From contig WTJQ01000625.1 in assembly GCA_011524785.1 (NCBI GenBank), forward strand, positions 1-5,058: a DNA stretch of 5,058 bases, written 5' to 3'. The translations under genes and the position numbers were made by a program. The notes under the pieces are model-generated. The model ran no database searches and had not been told where the DNA came from. It was given only the letters and a program-made list of their open reading frames with translations. Positions 1-5,058 of this stretch are shown here, in pieces. Each line of letters begins with the position of its first letter. The first letter of the stretch is position 1. The stretch comes from Planctomycetota bacterium. GTDB lineage: Bacteria > Planctomycetota > UBA1135 > GCA-002686595.

Positions 1-1
1 G

Positions 2-1276
2 CGCGGCTGGCGCATCGAGCACGTCTACCTGACGCACTTCCACGCCGACTTCCTCGCGGGGCATCTCGAGCTTCGCGAGCGGACCGGCGCCCGGATCCAC
101 CTGGGAGCGCGCGCCGAGGCCGAGTTCGCCTTCGTCCCCGAGGCCGACGGGACGACGCTGGAGCTGGGACCCCAGGTCCGCATCGTCACCATGGAGACGC
201 CGGGGCACACGCCCGAGGGCATCACGCTGCTCGTGCACGACCTCGAGGTCTCGGAGGAGCAGCCCCATGCGGCGCTGACCGGGGACACCCTCTTCATCGG
301 GGACGTGGGGCGCCCCGACCTGCTCGCGTCGGTCGGCTTCACGCAGGCGGAGCTCGGACGCATGCTCTACCACAGCCTCCACACGAAGCTGGCCGGCCTG
401 CCGGACGAGACGCTCGTCTATCCCGCCCACGGCGCGGGCTCGCTCTGCGGCAAGAACCTGTCGGACGCCACCTCCTCGACCTTCGGCGAGCAGCGGCGTA
501 CGAACTACGCCCTCCAGCCCATGACCGAGGAGGAGTTCCTGGCGGTCGTGACCGCCGACCAGCCGCAGGCGCCCGGCTACTTCGTCCACGACGCCGTGCT
601 GAACCGCAAGGAGCGCCCGCTGCTCGAGCCGGCCGTCGCCCGGGGGCGGCAGGCCGTCGACCTCGAGTCGCTCCTCGCGCGGGCCAACCGCGGCGCGCAG
701 GTGGTGGACACGCGGGACCCCGAGACCTTCGCCGCGGGGCACCTGGCGGGCAGCCTCAACATCGGGCTCGATGGGAAGTTCGCGACGTGGGCGGGCACCG
801 TCCTGGACCTCGCGCGTCCTGTCCTCGTGATCGCCGAGCCTGGGCGGGAGGAGGAGGCCGTCCTGCGCCTCGGGCGCATCGGCATCGACTCCGTGGAGGG
901 CGTCCTCGAGGGCGGAGCCGAGGCCTTCCTGGGGCGGCCCGAGCTGGTCGCCCGCTTCGAGCGCCTCGAGGCCGCGGGGCTCGAGGGTGAGCTCCAGGGC
1001 CCCGAGCCGCCCGTGGTCCTCGACGTGCGGGCGCCGGGGGAGCACGCGGCCGGCCACCTGGAGGGTGCGCTCCACCTGCCCCTCGGAGAGCTCGCGGGGC
1101 GTCTGGAGGAGGTGCCTCGCGATCGGTCCGTCGTCGTGCACTGCGCGGGCGGGTATCGCTCCGTGATCGCGATCAGCCTGCTCCAGCGGGCTGGGTTCGA
1201 GGGCCTGCGTGACCTGCGCGGGGGCTTCGCCGCCTGGGAGGCGGCGGGGCTGCCGGTCGTCGCGCCCGCGACCTGA
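2..1276 (+). CDS. CstB-like persulfide dioxygenase-rhodanese fusion (5' partial)
   Basis: The reading frame is open from the window edge to TGA 1274-1276, giving 424 visible residues. Perhaps 40-60 N-terminal residues are missing. Domains in order, numbered from the first visible codon: an MBL-fold dioxygenase (about 1-175), a rhodanese-like domain (about 219-312), and a second rhodanese (about 334-420). In the MBL part I see THFHADF (H12, H14, D16), TPGHT (H69) and GDTLFIGDVGRPD (D95). H12, H69 and D95 match the iron ligands of ETHE1-type persulfide dioxygenases (His79, His135, Asp154 in human ETHE1). HADF instead of HADH is usual in the MBL-rhodanese branch. The middle rhodanese reads VIAEPGREEEA where the active-site loop should be, so it has no catalytic Cys. 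The last has CAGGYRS with Cys381. This MBL/pseudo-rhodanese/rhodanese order is that of S. aureus CstB, which converts persulfides to thiosulfate. Cytoplasmic sulfide/persulfide detoxification is the inferred role. Family call is secure; the exact product (sulfite or thiosulfate) is not. Confidence 0.93.
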   Translation, partial: RGWRIEHVYLTHFHADFLAGHLELRERTGARIHLGARAEAEFAFVPEADGTTLELGPQVRIVTMETPGHTPEGITLLVHDLEVSEEQPHAALTGDTLFIGDVGRPDLLASVGFTQAELGRMLYHSLHTKLAGLPDETLVYPAHGAGSLCGKNLSDATSSTFGEQRRTNYALQPMTEEEFLAVVTADQPQAPGYFVHDAVLNRKERPLLEPAVARGRQAVDLESLLARANRGAQVVDTRDPETFAAGHLAGSLNIGLDGKFATWAGTVLDLARPVLVIAEPGREEEAVLRLGRIGIDSVEGVLEGGAEAFLGRPELVARFERLEAAGLEGELQGPEPPVVLDVRAPGEHAAGHLEGALHLPLGELAGRLEEVPRDRSVVVHCAGGYRSVIAISLLQRAGFEGLRDLRGGFAAWEAAGLPVVAPAT

Positions 1277-1277
1277 T

Positions 1278-1308
1278 CGGGGACGCGCACCGGGGGTGCG
1301 TCTCCCCG
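1278..1308 (+). terminator. GC-rich hairpin just after the dioxygenase stop
   Basis: Arms 1278-1291 and 1295-1308 pair around a GGG loop (13 pairs including one G-U, with one C/C mismatch). The hairpin starts one base after the TGA. No T-run follows, so it is not a canonical intrinsic terminator. It could still stop or stabilise the transcript, as such hairpins do in high-GC bacteria. The position supports a real role; the function is inferred. Confidence 0.45.
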
Positions 1309-1466
1309 GACCCGTCCGCGAGCGCTGGGGGGCCGCGTCGCAACGGCCTCGCGTCGACGGCCGCGTGGAGGCACGGTCAGGGCCTGCCGTGAGGATTCTC
1401 GAGGCCTCCGGGAACCTCGCCAGGAAGCGTGCCTCTCACCCCGTGCAGACCCAACTGGACGCGCCC
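1309..1466. other. Intergenic stretch without a recognisable gene
   Basis: This is the rest of the 190-bp gap between the dioxygenase and the rhodanese-membrane protein. I see no convincing -35/-10 pair, operator or RNA gene. In-frame GTG codons at 1389 and 1443 could extend the downstream gene, but neither has a well-placed Shine-Dalgarno; the AGGA at 1422-1425 is 17 nt from GTG 1443. A promoter for the next two genes may lie here because a hairpin separates them from the gene upstream. Confidence 0.4.
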
Positions 1467-2033
1467 ATGACCACCACCGACTCCATCGCCCCCGTCGTCC
1501 TCGCCCCCAGCGGTGTCCTGACCGAGGAGCGCCTCGTCGTCGACGTGCGCACTCCCGGCGAGTACGAGGAGGCCCACATCGAGGGCAGCCTGCACGTTCC
1601 GCTGGGCGGCCTCGCGCCCACGGCCCCGCGACTCGCCGAGCTGGCGGGGGATCGGCCCATCACCCTGGTGTGCCGCTCGGGCAAGCGAGCCGAGGAGGGA
1701 CGCCGGCTCCTCCTTCGCTCCGGTCTGGAGCAGGCCGAGTGTCTCGAGGGAGGGATCGAGGCCTGGATCGCGACCGGTCACCCGGTGCGCCGGGGTGAGG
1801 GGACGGCCATGAGCCTCGAGCGGCAGGTGCGCATCGCCGCCGGCACCCTCGTTGCGCTGGGGAGCGCCGCCACCTGGCTCCTCGACCCGGCCTGGATCGC
1901 GTTGCCGGCCTTCGTCGGCTCGGGGCTGGTGTTCGCCGGCATCACCGACACCTGCGGCATGGGCCTGCTGCTCGCCCGCATGCCGTGGAACCGACGGCCC
2001 TCCTCGGGGAGCAGCCACGCCCTGGCGACCTGA
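1467..2033 (+). CDS. Rhodanese with YgaP-type (DUF2892) membrane anchor
   Basis: The protein has 188 residues. The rhodanese domain (about 8-108) contains DVRTPGEYEEAHIEGS (26-41) and the active-site loop CRSGKRA with catalytic Cys69, followed by LEGGIEAW (93-100). It should therefore carry persulfide sulfur. The C-terminal part (about 117-176) opens with RQVRIAAG and has two hydrophobic segments (about 121-139 and 142-160). It ends in TCGMG and MPWNR, the pattern of the DUF2892 membrane domain of E. coli YgaP, so the catalytic domain is held on the inner face of the cytoplasmic membrane. ATG 1467 was chosen because the domain homology begins about eight residues later. There is no good Shine-Dalgarno before it, and GTG 1389 or 1443 remain possible starts. 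The gene lies 37 bp before the exporter and is probably cotranscribed with it. It could pass sulfane sulfur to the neighbouring dioxygenase; that partnership is inferred from context. Confidence 0.9.
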   Translation: MTTTDSIAPVVLAPSGVLTEERLVVDVRTPGEYEEAHIEGSLHVPLGGLAPTAPRLAELAGDRPITLVCRSGKRAEEGRRLLLRSGLEQAECLEGGIEAWIATGHPVRRGEGTAMSLERQVRIAAGTLVALGSAATWLLDPAWIALPAFVGSGLVFAGITDTCGMGLLLARMPWNRRPSSGSSHALAT

Positions 2034-2070
2034 GGCCCGTGCCGTCGCCCTGGCTGGACCATCCCTCTTC

Positions 2071-2910
2071 ATGACGCTCGTCCTCCTCGGAGCCCTGGCC
2101 GTGGGCCTCACCCTCGGGCTCCTCGGGTCGGGAGGCTCGATCCTGACCGTCCCCGTGCTGACCCTGGTCGTGGGCCAGCACGAGAAGGTCGCCATCGCCA
2201 GCTCCCTGGCCATCGTGGGGGGGATCGCCGCCTTCGCGGCGCTCCGTGCATGGCGCGAGGGGCGCGTCGACGGGCCCAGCGTCCTGGGGTTCGGACTGCC
2301 GGGGATGGTGGGCAGCTACGGCGGCGCCTGGCTCGGCGGTCTCGTGGACGGCCAGGTGCAACTCCTCGTCTTCGCGGGACTCCTGCTCGCCGCGGGGCGC
2401 TCCATGCTGCGCCCGGCGGAATCCAGGGCGTCGTCCCCGGGCCCGCGCCGCTCCCTCCTCCGCATCGGCCTCGACGGCTTGGGGGTCGGCCTCCTCACCG
2501 GCTTCGTCGGCGTCGGCGGGGGCTTCCTGATCGTGCCTGCCCTCGGGGCGCTCGGCGGCCTGCCGCTGGCCACGGCGGTGGGGACGAGCCTCGCGATCAT
2601 CACCCTCAAGTCGGCCGCGGGCCTCGCCAAGGCCGCTGCGACGCTCGCACCCCTCGGCCTCGCTCTCGACTGGACCGTCATCGGCGCCTTCGTGGCCGTG
2701 GGGATCGCGGGCACCCTCGCCGGTCAGGGCCTCGGGCGCGCGCTCCCCGAGGCGCGCGTGCGTCAGGCCTTCGCGGTCCTGCTCCTCGCGGTCGGGTCGC
2801 TCACCCTGGCTCAGGGGGCCTGGCGGCTGCGAGCGGCCTCGGACCACACGCCGACCAGCGCCTCGGCGGCCGTGTCCCAGGTCCCGACCTCCACGGGCTC
2901 GCACTCCTGA
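2071..2910 (+). CDS. TauE/SafE-family sulfite/anion exporter
   Basis: The protein has 279 residues and is strongly hydrophobic, with about eight membrane segments in two halves (about 2-108 and 134-250) joined by a polar loop (about 112-130). Each half starts with the glycine-rich family signature: [15 protein letters not shown] (16-30) and [15 protein letters not shown] (144-158). Members of this family export sulfite, sulfoacetate or related anions, and some import them. Beside a persulfide dioxygenase and a rhodanese, export of sulfite or thiosulfate is the natural reading; a TauE gene also sits in the S. aureus cst locus. ATG 2071 begins the first membrane segment and is the only sensible start; its Shine-Dalgarno is weak. 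The polar tail after about residue 253 is not part of the family fold. It lies wholly within the stretch (residues 247-279) encoded opposite the end of the convergent glycosyltransferase gene. Substrate is inferred, family is secure. Confidence 0.92.
   Translation: MTLVLLGALAVGLTLGLLGSGGSILTVPVLTLVVGQHEKVAIASSLAIVGGIAAFAALRAWREGRVDGPSVLGFGLPGMVGSYGGAWLGGLVDGQVQLLVFAGLLLAAGRSMLRPAESRASSPGPRRSLLRIGLDGLGVGLLTGFVGVGGGFLIVPALGALGGLPLATAVGTSLAIITLKSAAGLAKAAATLAPLGLALDWTVIGAFVAVGIAGTLAGQGLGRALPEARVRQAFAVLLLAVGSLTLAQGAWRLRAASDHTPTSASAAVSQVPTSTGSHS
2811..2910. other. Antisense overlap of convergent gene ends
   Basis: The last 33 codons of the exporter (plus) and the last 33 codons of the downstream glycosyltransferase (minus) occupy the same 100 bp in different codon registers. 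The glycosyltransferase side encodes the terminal helix expected in the family ([15 protein letters not shown]). The exporter side encodes an unconserved-looking Ser/Thr/Ala-rich tail. This suggests that the exporter frame was extended into an existing gene. No space is left for a separate bidirectional terminator between the two genes. Confidence 0.85.
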
Positions 2911-3854
2911 TCCAGCGCGGTGCGCAAGGCCGCCGCGCAGCCGGCCGGGTCGCCCGGGTCGAAGCGCGGGGTCTCCCGCGGGGCGACCTCCGCGTGGGCC
3001 GGGATCGCGCTGACCGCCAGGGGGGCTCCCGCGCGCCGGGCCTCGAGGATCGGGATGCCGAAGCCCTCCAAGCGCGAGGGGAGGAGCACCGCCGCGCAGC
3101 GCGCGTAGAGGCCCGCGAGCTCGACGTCCGGGATCGGGCCCGCGTAGCGCACGCGCTCGAGGACCCCGAGGCGCGCGGCCTCGCGCTGCATGCGGAAGAT
3201 CGTCCCGGCCTTGTCGAAGCCGGCGAAGAGGAGCGTGGGGAGGTGACGGTCCTCGGCCAGGGCGCGGATCGCGGTCAGGGGGTCCTTACGGGGCTCGAGG
3301 TGTCCGGGCACGAGGACGAACGGGGCACCGCTCCGTGCGGGCTCCTCGAGCGGCAGGTGGTCGCCGCCGTTGTGGATCACGGTCGGCCGCGTCCGCGCGC
3401 CGAGGAGCTGGAGCTCGTCCGCGGTGGCGTGCGAGACCGTCACCACCGCATCCGCGTCGCGCAGGGCCGTGCGCATCCAGCGCCGCCCGGTCCGACTCTC
3501 CGCACGGCGCACGTCGTGCTGCAGGTGGACGCGTGCGGCGGCCGTGCGCGGTGCGAGGGGCAGGTGGCCTCCATGCACGACGTCGAAGGGTCCGCGGGAC
3601 GCAAGCGCATCGCGGATGGCGGCCGCCTGGCGCCAGGGCCGCAGGAGCCCGCCCGTCGAGCGGCTCGCGCGCTCGAGGGTGACGTCGGGCAGCGCGTAGT
3701 CGAGGCCTCCCCGGGGCGTGAGCAGCACCAGCTCACCGCCGCCTTCTCGCAGCAGGCGTGCTGCGCGAGAGAAGGCCTCCACCGCGTGGCGCCGGACCCC
3801 ACTCATGGGCTGGGCGAGGACCAGCCCGTTGACCAGCACGCGCGGAGCCCTCAC
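2811..3854 (-). CDS. GT4-type glycosyltransferase, second of a coupled pair
   Basis: The protein has 347 residues, a normal length for a compact GT-B fold enzyme. The N-terminal acceptor half (about 1-170) contains the glycine-rich start MSGVRRHAVEAF (17-28) and VVTVSHATADEL (137-148). The C-terminal nucleotide-sugar half begins at VPGHLEPRKDPL (182-193) and carries the E-x7-E motif in EGFGIPILE (Glu263 and Glu271) that contacts the donor sugar nucleotide. It ends with the usual WDTAAEAL helix (326-333). The start is GTG 3854-3852, which overlaps the TGA of the preceding gene as GTGA and has GGGAGG seven bases upstream, so translation is probably coupled. The enzyme should move a sugar from an NDP-sugar to a surface glycan or lipid-linked acceptor in the cytoplasm; donor and acceptor cannot be read from sequence. 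The 3' end overlaps the exporter gene antisense by 100 bp. Confidence 0.9.
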   Translation of the reverse strand: MRAPRVLVNGLVLAQPMSGVRRHAVEAFSRAARLLREGGGELVLLTPRGGLDYALPDVTLERASRSTGGLLRPWRQAAAIRDALASRGPFDVVHGGHLPLAPRTAAARVHLQHDVRRAESRTGRRWMRTALRDADAVVTVSHATADELQLLGARTRPTVIHNGGDHLPLEEPARSGAPFVLVPGHLEPRKDPLTAIRALAEDRHLPTLLFAGFDKAGTIFRMQREAARLGVLERVRYAGPIPDVELAGLYARCAAVLLPSRLEGFGIPILEARRAGAPLAVSAIPAHAEVAPRETPRFDPGDPAGCAAALRTALDQECEPVEVGTWDTAAEALVGVWSEAARSRQAP

Positions 3855-4891
3855 GCCAGGTCCTCCCAGAGGTCGGCGATGCGCGCGGCGGCGCGGTCCC
3901 AGGTCGCTCCCGCCACGGAGTCGGGGAGCTCGAAGCGCAGGTCCTCCCGGCGCTCGACCGCGAGGGCGAGCGCGTCCGCGACGGACTCCGGGTCGTCCGC
4001 GGTGCAGGTCAGGGCCAGGGGCCCGGCGGCCTCGTGTGCGGCGCCCCCGGCGGGGACGATGGCCGGCGTGCCGCACGCATGGGCCTCCAGGGCCGGGAGT
4101 CCGAAGCCCTCCGAGTGGGACAGCACGGGCACCGCCGTCGCGAGGCGCAGGAGGCCCGGGAGATGCTCGTCCTCCACGGGGCCCGGCGTGGAGAGGAAGC
4201 GCGCGAGCCCGAGGCGCTGCGCGAGCCCGAGGTCGCGGCGCAGGTCCGGCGTGTCCGGCCCGGTGACGACGAGGTGGACGCGCGCCGCCCCGCGGGCGTG
4301 GAGCGCGGCGACTCCGTGGAGCACGGCCGCGAGGTTCTTCTTCGCGCGCGTCGCGCCGACGCACAGGACGAGCGCGCGCTCCGGCAGGCGGTAGCGCCCC
4401 AGGAGCACCTCGTCGATCTCGCCGTCGGGCGGGTCCGGGGCGAAGCGTGCGTCGACGCCCCACGGCACGACGCAGCCCTTGCCTCCCTCCTCGCGGGGCC
4501 GCAGCCCGAGGTCCCGGGCCGTGTGCTGGGACGGGGTCACGACGGCGTCGGCCAGCCGCGGGCCCACGCGGGCCCAGAGCCGGTGCCTCCAGCCGGCGTT
4601 CTCCTCGACCCCGTGGCGCCAGGGACACTCGTGGATGGTCTGGACGCGGAGGCCCGGACCGCGCGGCTGGAAGGCCGACAGGAGGCCGTGGATCCCGGCG
4701 AGCCCCTCTTCGCGCACGCGCGCGGGGAGCGTGCGTCGGAACGCGCGGGCGCCCTGGCCGGGCTCGGGCACCAGGCGGACGACCTCGAGCCGGCCCGCCT
4801 CCTCGACCGCCGCCACGAGGCGCTCGGCGACCCGCACCACGCCCGGGGGGTGGGGCGAGGCCAGGGGGGTCATGTCGAAGCCCACGCGCAT
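3851..4891 (-). CDS. GT4-type glycosyltransferase, first of a coupled pair
   Basis: The protein has 346 residues and a GT-B layout. The N-terminal half holds the MTPLASPHPPGVVRVAERLV stretch (7-26), where PPGVVRV is the glycine loop. It continues with TIHECPWRHG (85-94, the position of the usual 'tiHD' motif) and AVVTPSQHTARDL (116-128). The C-terminal half starts at VGATRAKKNL (178-187) and has the donor-binding E-x7-E motif in EGFGLPALE (Glu261, Glu269), then HACGTPAIVP. The terminal helix is TWDRAAARIADLW (330-342). The start is ATG 4891; an ATG at 4873 (Met7) is possible but would remove the first beta strand. There is no Shine-Dalgarno before 4891, but TATGCT lies eight bases upstream, consistent with a leaderless message. 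The stop TGA overlaps the next gene's GTG by four bases. Likely role is surface polysaccharide or glycoconjugate assembly; substrates are unknown. Confidence 0.9.
   Translation of the reverse strand: MRVGFDMTPLASPHPPGVVRVAERLVAAVEEAGRLEVVRLVPEPGQGARAFRRTLPARVREEGLAGIHGLLSAFQPRGPGLRVQTIHECPWRHGVEENAGWRHRLWARVGPRLADAVVTPSQHTARDLGLRPREEGGKGCVVPWGVDARFAPDPPDGEIDEVLLGRYRLPERALVLCVGATRAKKNLAAVLHGVAALHARGAARVHLVVTGPDTPDLRRDLGLAQRLGLARFLSTPGPVEDEHLPGLLRLATAVPVLSHSEGFGLPALEAHACGTPAIVPAGGAAHEAAGPLALTCTADDPESVADALALAVERREDLRFELPDSVAGATWDRAAARIADLWEDLA
3862..3867 (-). promoter_or_regulatory. Shine-Dalgarno inside upstream gene, fixing the GTG start
   Basis: On the minus strand GGGAGG lies seven bases before the GTG at 3854-3852, within the last codons of the upstream glycosyltransferase. 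It is the clearest ribosome binding site in the window. It favours this GTG over the far longer open frame that continues upstream antisense-register through the preceding gene. Confidence 0.75.
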
Positions 4892-4899
4892 CGGCGAGG

Positions 4900-4905
4900 A
4901 GCATA
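4900..4905 (-). promoter_or_regulatory. Possible -10 hexamer of the glycosyltransferase pair
   Basis: TATGCT on the minus strand (TANNNT type) ends eight bases before ATG 4891. Transcription starting 6-8 bases after it would yield a leaderless or near-leaderless mRNA, which fits the absence of a Shine-Dalgarno. I see no TTGACA-like -35 at the usual spacing, so support is modest. Confidence 0.4.
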
Positions 4906-4939
4906 CCGGGGACGTACCCGAGCGCCGCGGCGCGGCGGC

Positions 4940-4945
4940 TAGGCT
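4940..4945 (+). promoter_or_regulatory. Possible -10 hexamer of the divergent secreted-protein gene
   Basis: TAGGCT (TANNNT type) ends six bases before ATG 4952, where a start site at or next to the A of ATG is expected. No Shine-Dalgarno is present between it and the start codon. No clear -35 is visible in the GC-only sequence upstream. The arrangement mirrors that of the divergent gene. Confidence 0.4.
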
Positions 4946-4951
4946 TGCTGC

Positions 4952-5058
4952 ATGCGCACGCCCCTCCTCCTCCTGCTCCTCGCCTCCACGGCCCCGGCCC
5001 AGGAGGCGCGCGTCTTCCGGCTGCCCTTCGGCGAGAGCGTGAGCCGCGCGGCCGACGG
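4952..5058 (+). CDS. Secreted protein with signal peptide (3' partial)
   Basis: Thirty-five codons are visible before the window ends in mid-codon. The start MRTPLLLLLLASTAPAQEA is a textbook Sec signal peptide: one Arg, a six-Leu core, and an APA cleavage site, predicted between Ala16 and Gln17. The mature part begins QEARVFRLPFGESVSRAAD, which shows no family I recognise. The protein is exported across the cytoplasmic membrane; nothing more can be said. It is transcribed divergently from the glycosyltransferase pair with 60 bp between the start codons. ATG 4952 is chosen because it directly begins the signal peptide. Confidence 0.75.
   Translation, partial: MRTPLLLLLLASTAPAQEARVFRLPFGESVSRAAD

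Noticed and set aside
1..1276. Many CTCGAG hexamers resembling a dispersed repeat
   Set aside because: They mostly reflect frequent Leu-Glu codon pairs (CTC GAG) in GC-rich coding sequence. The spacing is irregular and there is no shared flanking sequence.
577..1374. A 265-codon minus-strand frame opposite the two rhodanese domains
   Set aside because: Arg/Ser/Pro-rich, without recognisable motifs, and antisense to conserved rhodanese sequence.
1209..1466. N-terminal extension of the membrane rhodanese back into the dioxygenase gene
   Set aside because: The extra 86 residues overlap the last rhodanese domain of the upstream gene in another frame, cross the hairpin and look like Arg/Pro-rich shadow sequence.
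1942..2904. A 320-codon minus-strand frame opposite the exporter
   Set aside because: Low-complexity Arg/Glu/Gly composition with no motif; it lies opposite a clear TauE-family gene.
2250..4394. A 714-codon plus-strand open frame running from inside the exporter gene across both glycosyltransferases
   Set aside because: It is Arg/Ala/Gly-rich with no domain signature and lies antisense to two well-supported GT4 genes. Stop-free shadow frames are expected at this GC content.
3855..4904. N-terminal extension of the downstream glycosyltransferase frame to a 697-residue protein
   Set aside because: The extension is a Pro/Arg-rich out-of-frame shadow of the upstream glycosyltransferase. The GTG at 3854 with a good Shine-Dalgarno gives a normal family length.
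4924..4931. Perfect palindrome GCCGCGGC in the divergent intergenic region as an operator
   Set aside because: Only eight bases of pure G/C in a GC-rich stretch; such palindromes arise often by chance and no second copy is seen nearby.

Overview
This is a very GC-rich bacterial window with densely packed genes, strong G/C preference at third codon positions and weak Shine-Dalgarno signals. It carries two unrelated gene groups. The genome type (high GC, paired GT4 glycosyltransferases, possible leaderless starts, a short secreted ORF) would suit a high-GC Planctomycetota or Myxococcota-like lineage. That placement is inference only; nothing in the window is a taxonomic marker.

Left half, plus strand (2-2910): a sulfur-detoxification group. 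It opens with a 5'-truncated fusion of a metallo-beta-lactamase-fold persulfide dioxygenase, a rhodanese domain that has lost its catalytic Cys, and an intact rhodanese domain. This is the architecture of CstB from Staphylococcus aureus. After a GC-rich hairpin and a 190-bp gap comes a rhodanese fused to a YgaP-type (DUF2892) membrane anchor. A TauE/SafE-family anion exporter follows 37 bp later. Together they suggest a route in which persulfide sulfur is carried by rhodanese domains, oxidised by the non-heme iron enzyme, and the sulfite or related product is expelled by TauE. No sulfide:quinone oxidoreductase and no CsoR/CstR-type repressor is visible; either could lie outside the window.

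Right half, minus strand (4891-2811): two consecutive GT4-type (GT-B fold) glycosyltransferases of nearly equal length. They are coupled through a GTGA stop/start overlap with a good Shine-Dalgarno sequence inside the upstream gene. They probably act in cell-surface polysaccharide or glycoconjugate synthesis. The downstream one runs tail-to-tail into the exporter gene, with 100 bp of antisense coding overlap.

Right edge, plus strand (4952-5058): the first 35 codons of a secreted protein with a clear signal peptide, divergent from the glycosyltransferases across a 60-bp intergenic region. That region holds a TANNNT-type -10-like hexamer 6-8 nt before each start codon, which suggests leaderless transcripts in both directions.

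The window contains no RNA genes, mobile elements, CRISPR arrays or extended repeats that I can support. I see no clearly undescribed system. The most notable points are the CstB-like sulfur module, the overlapping convergent gene ends and the compact divergent promoter region.
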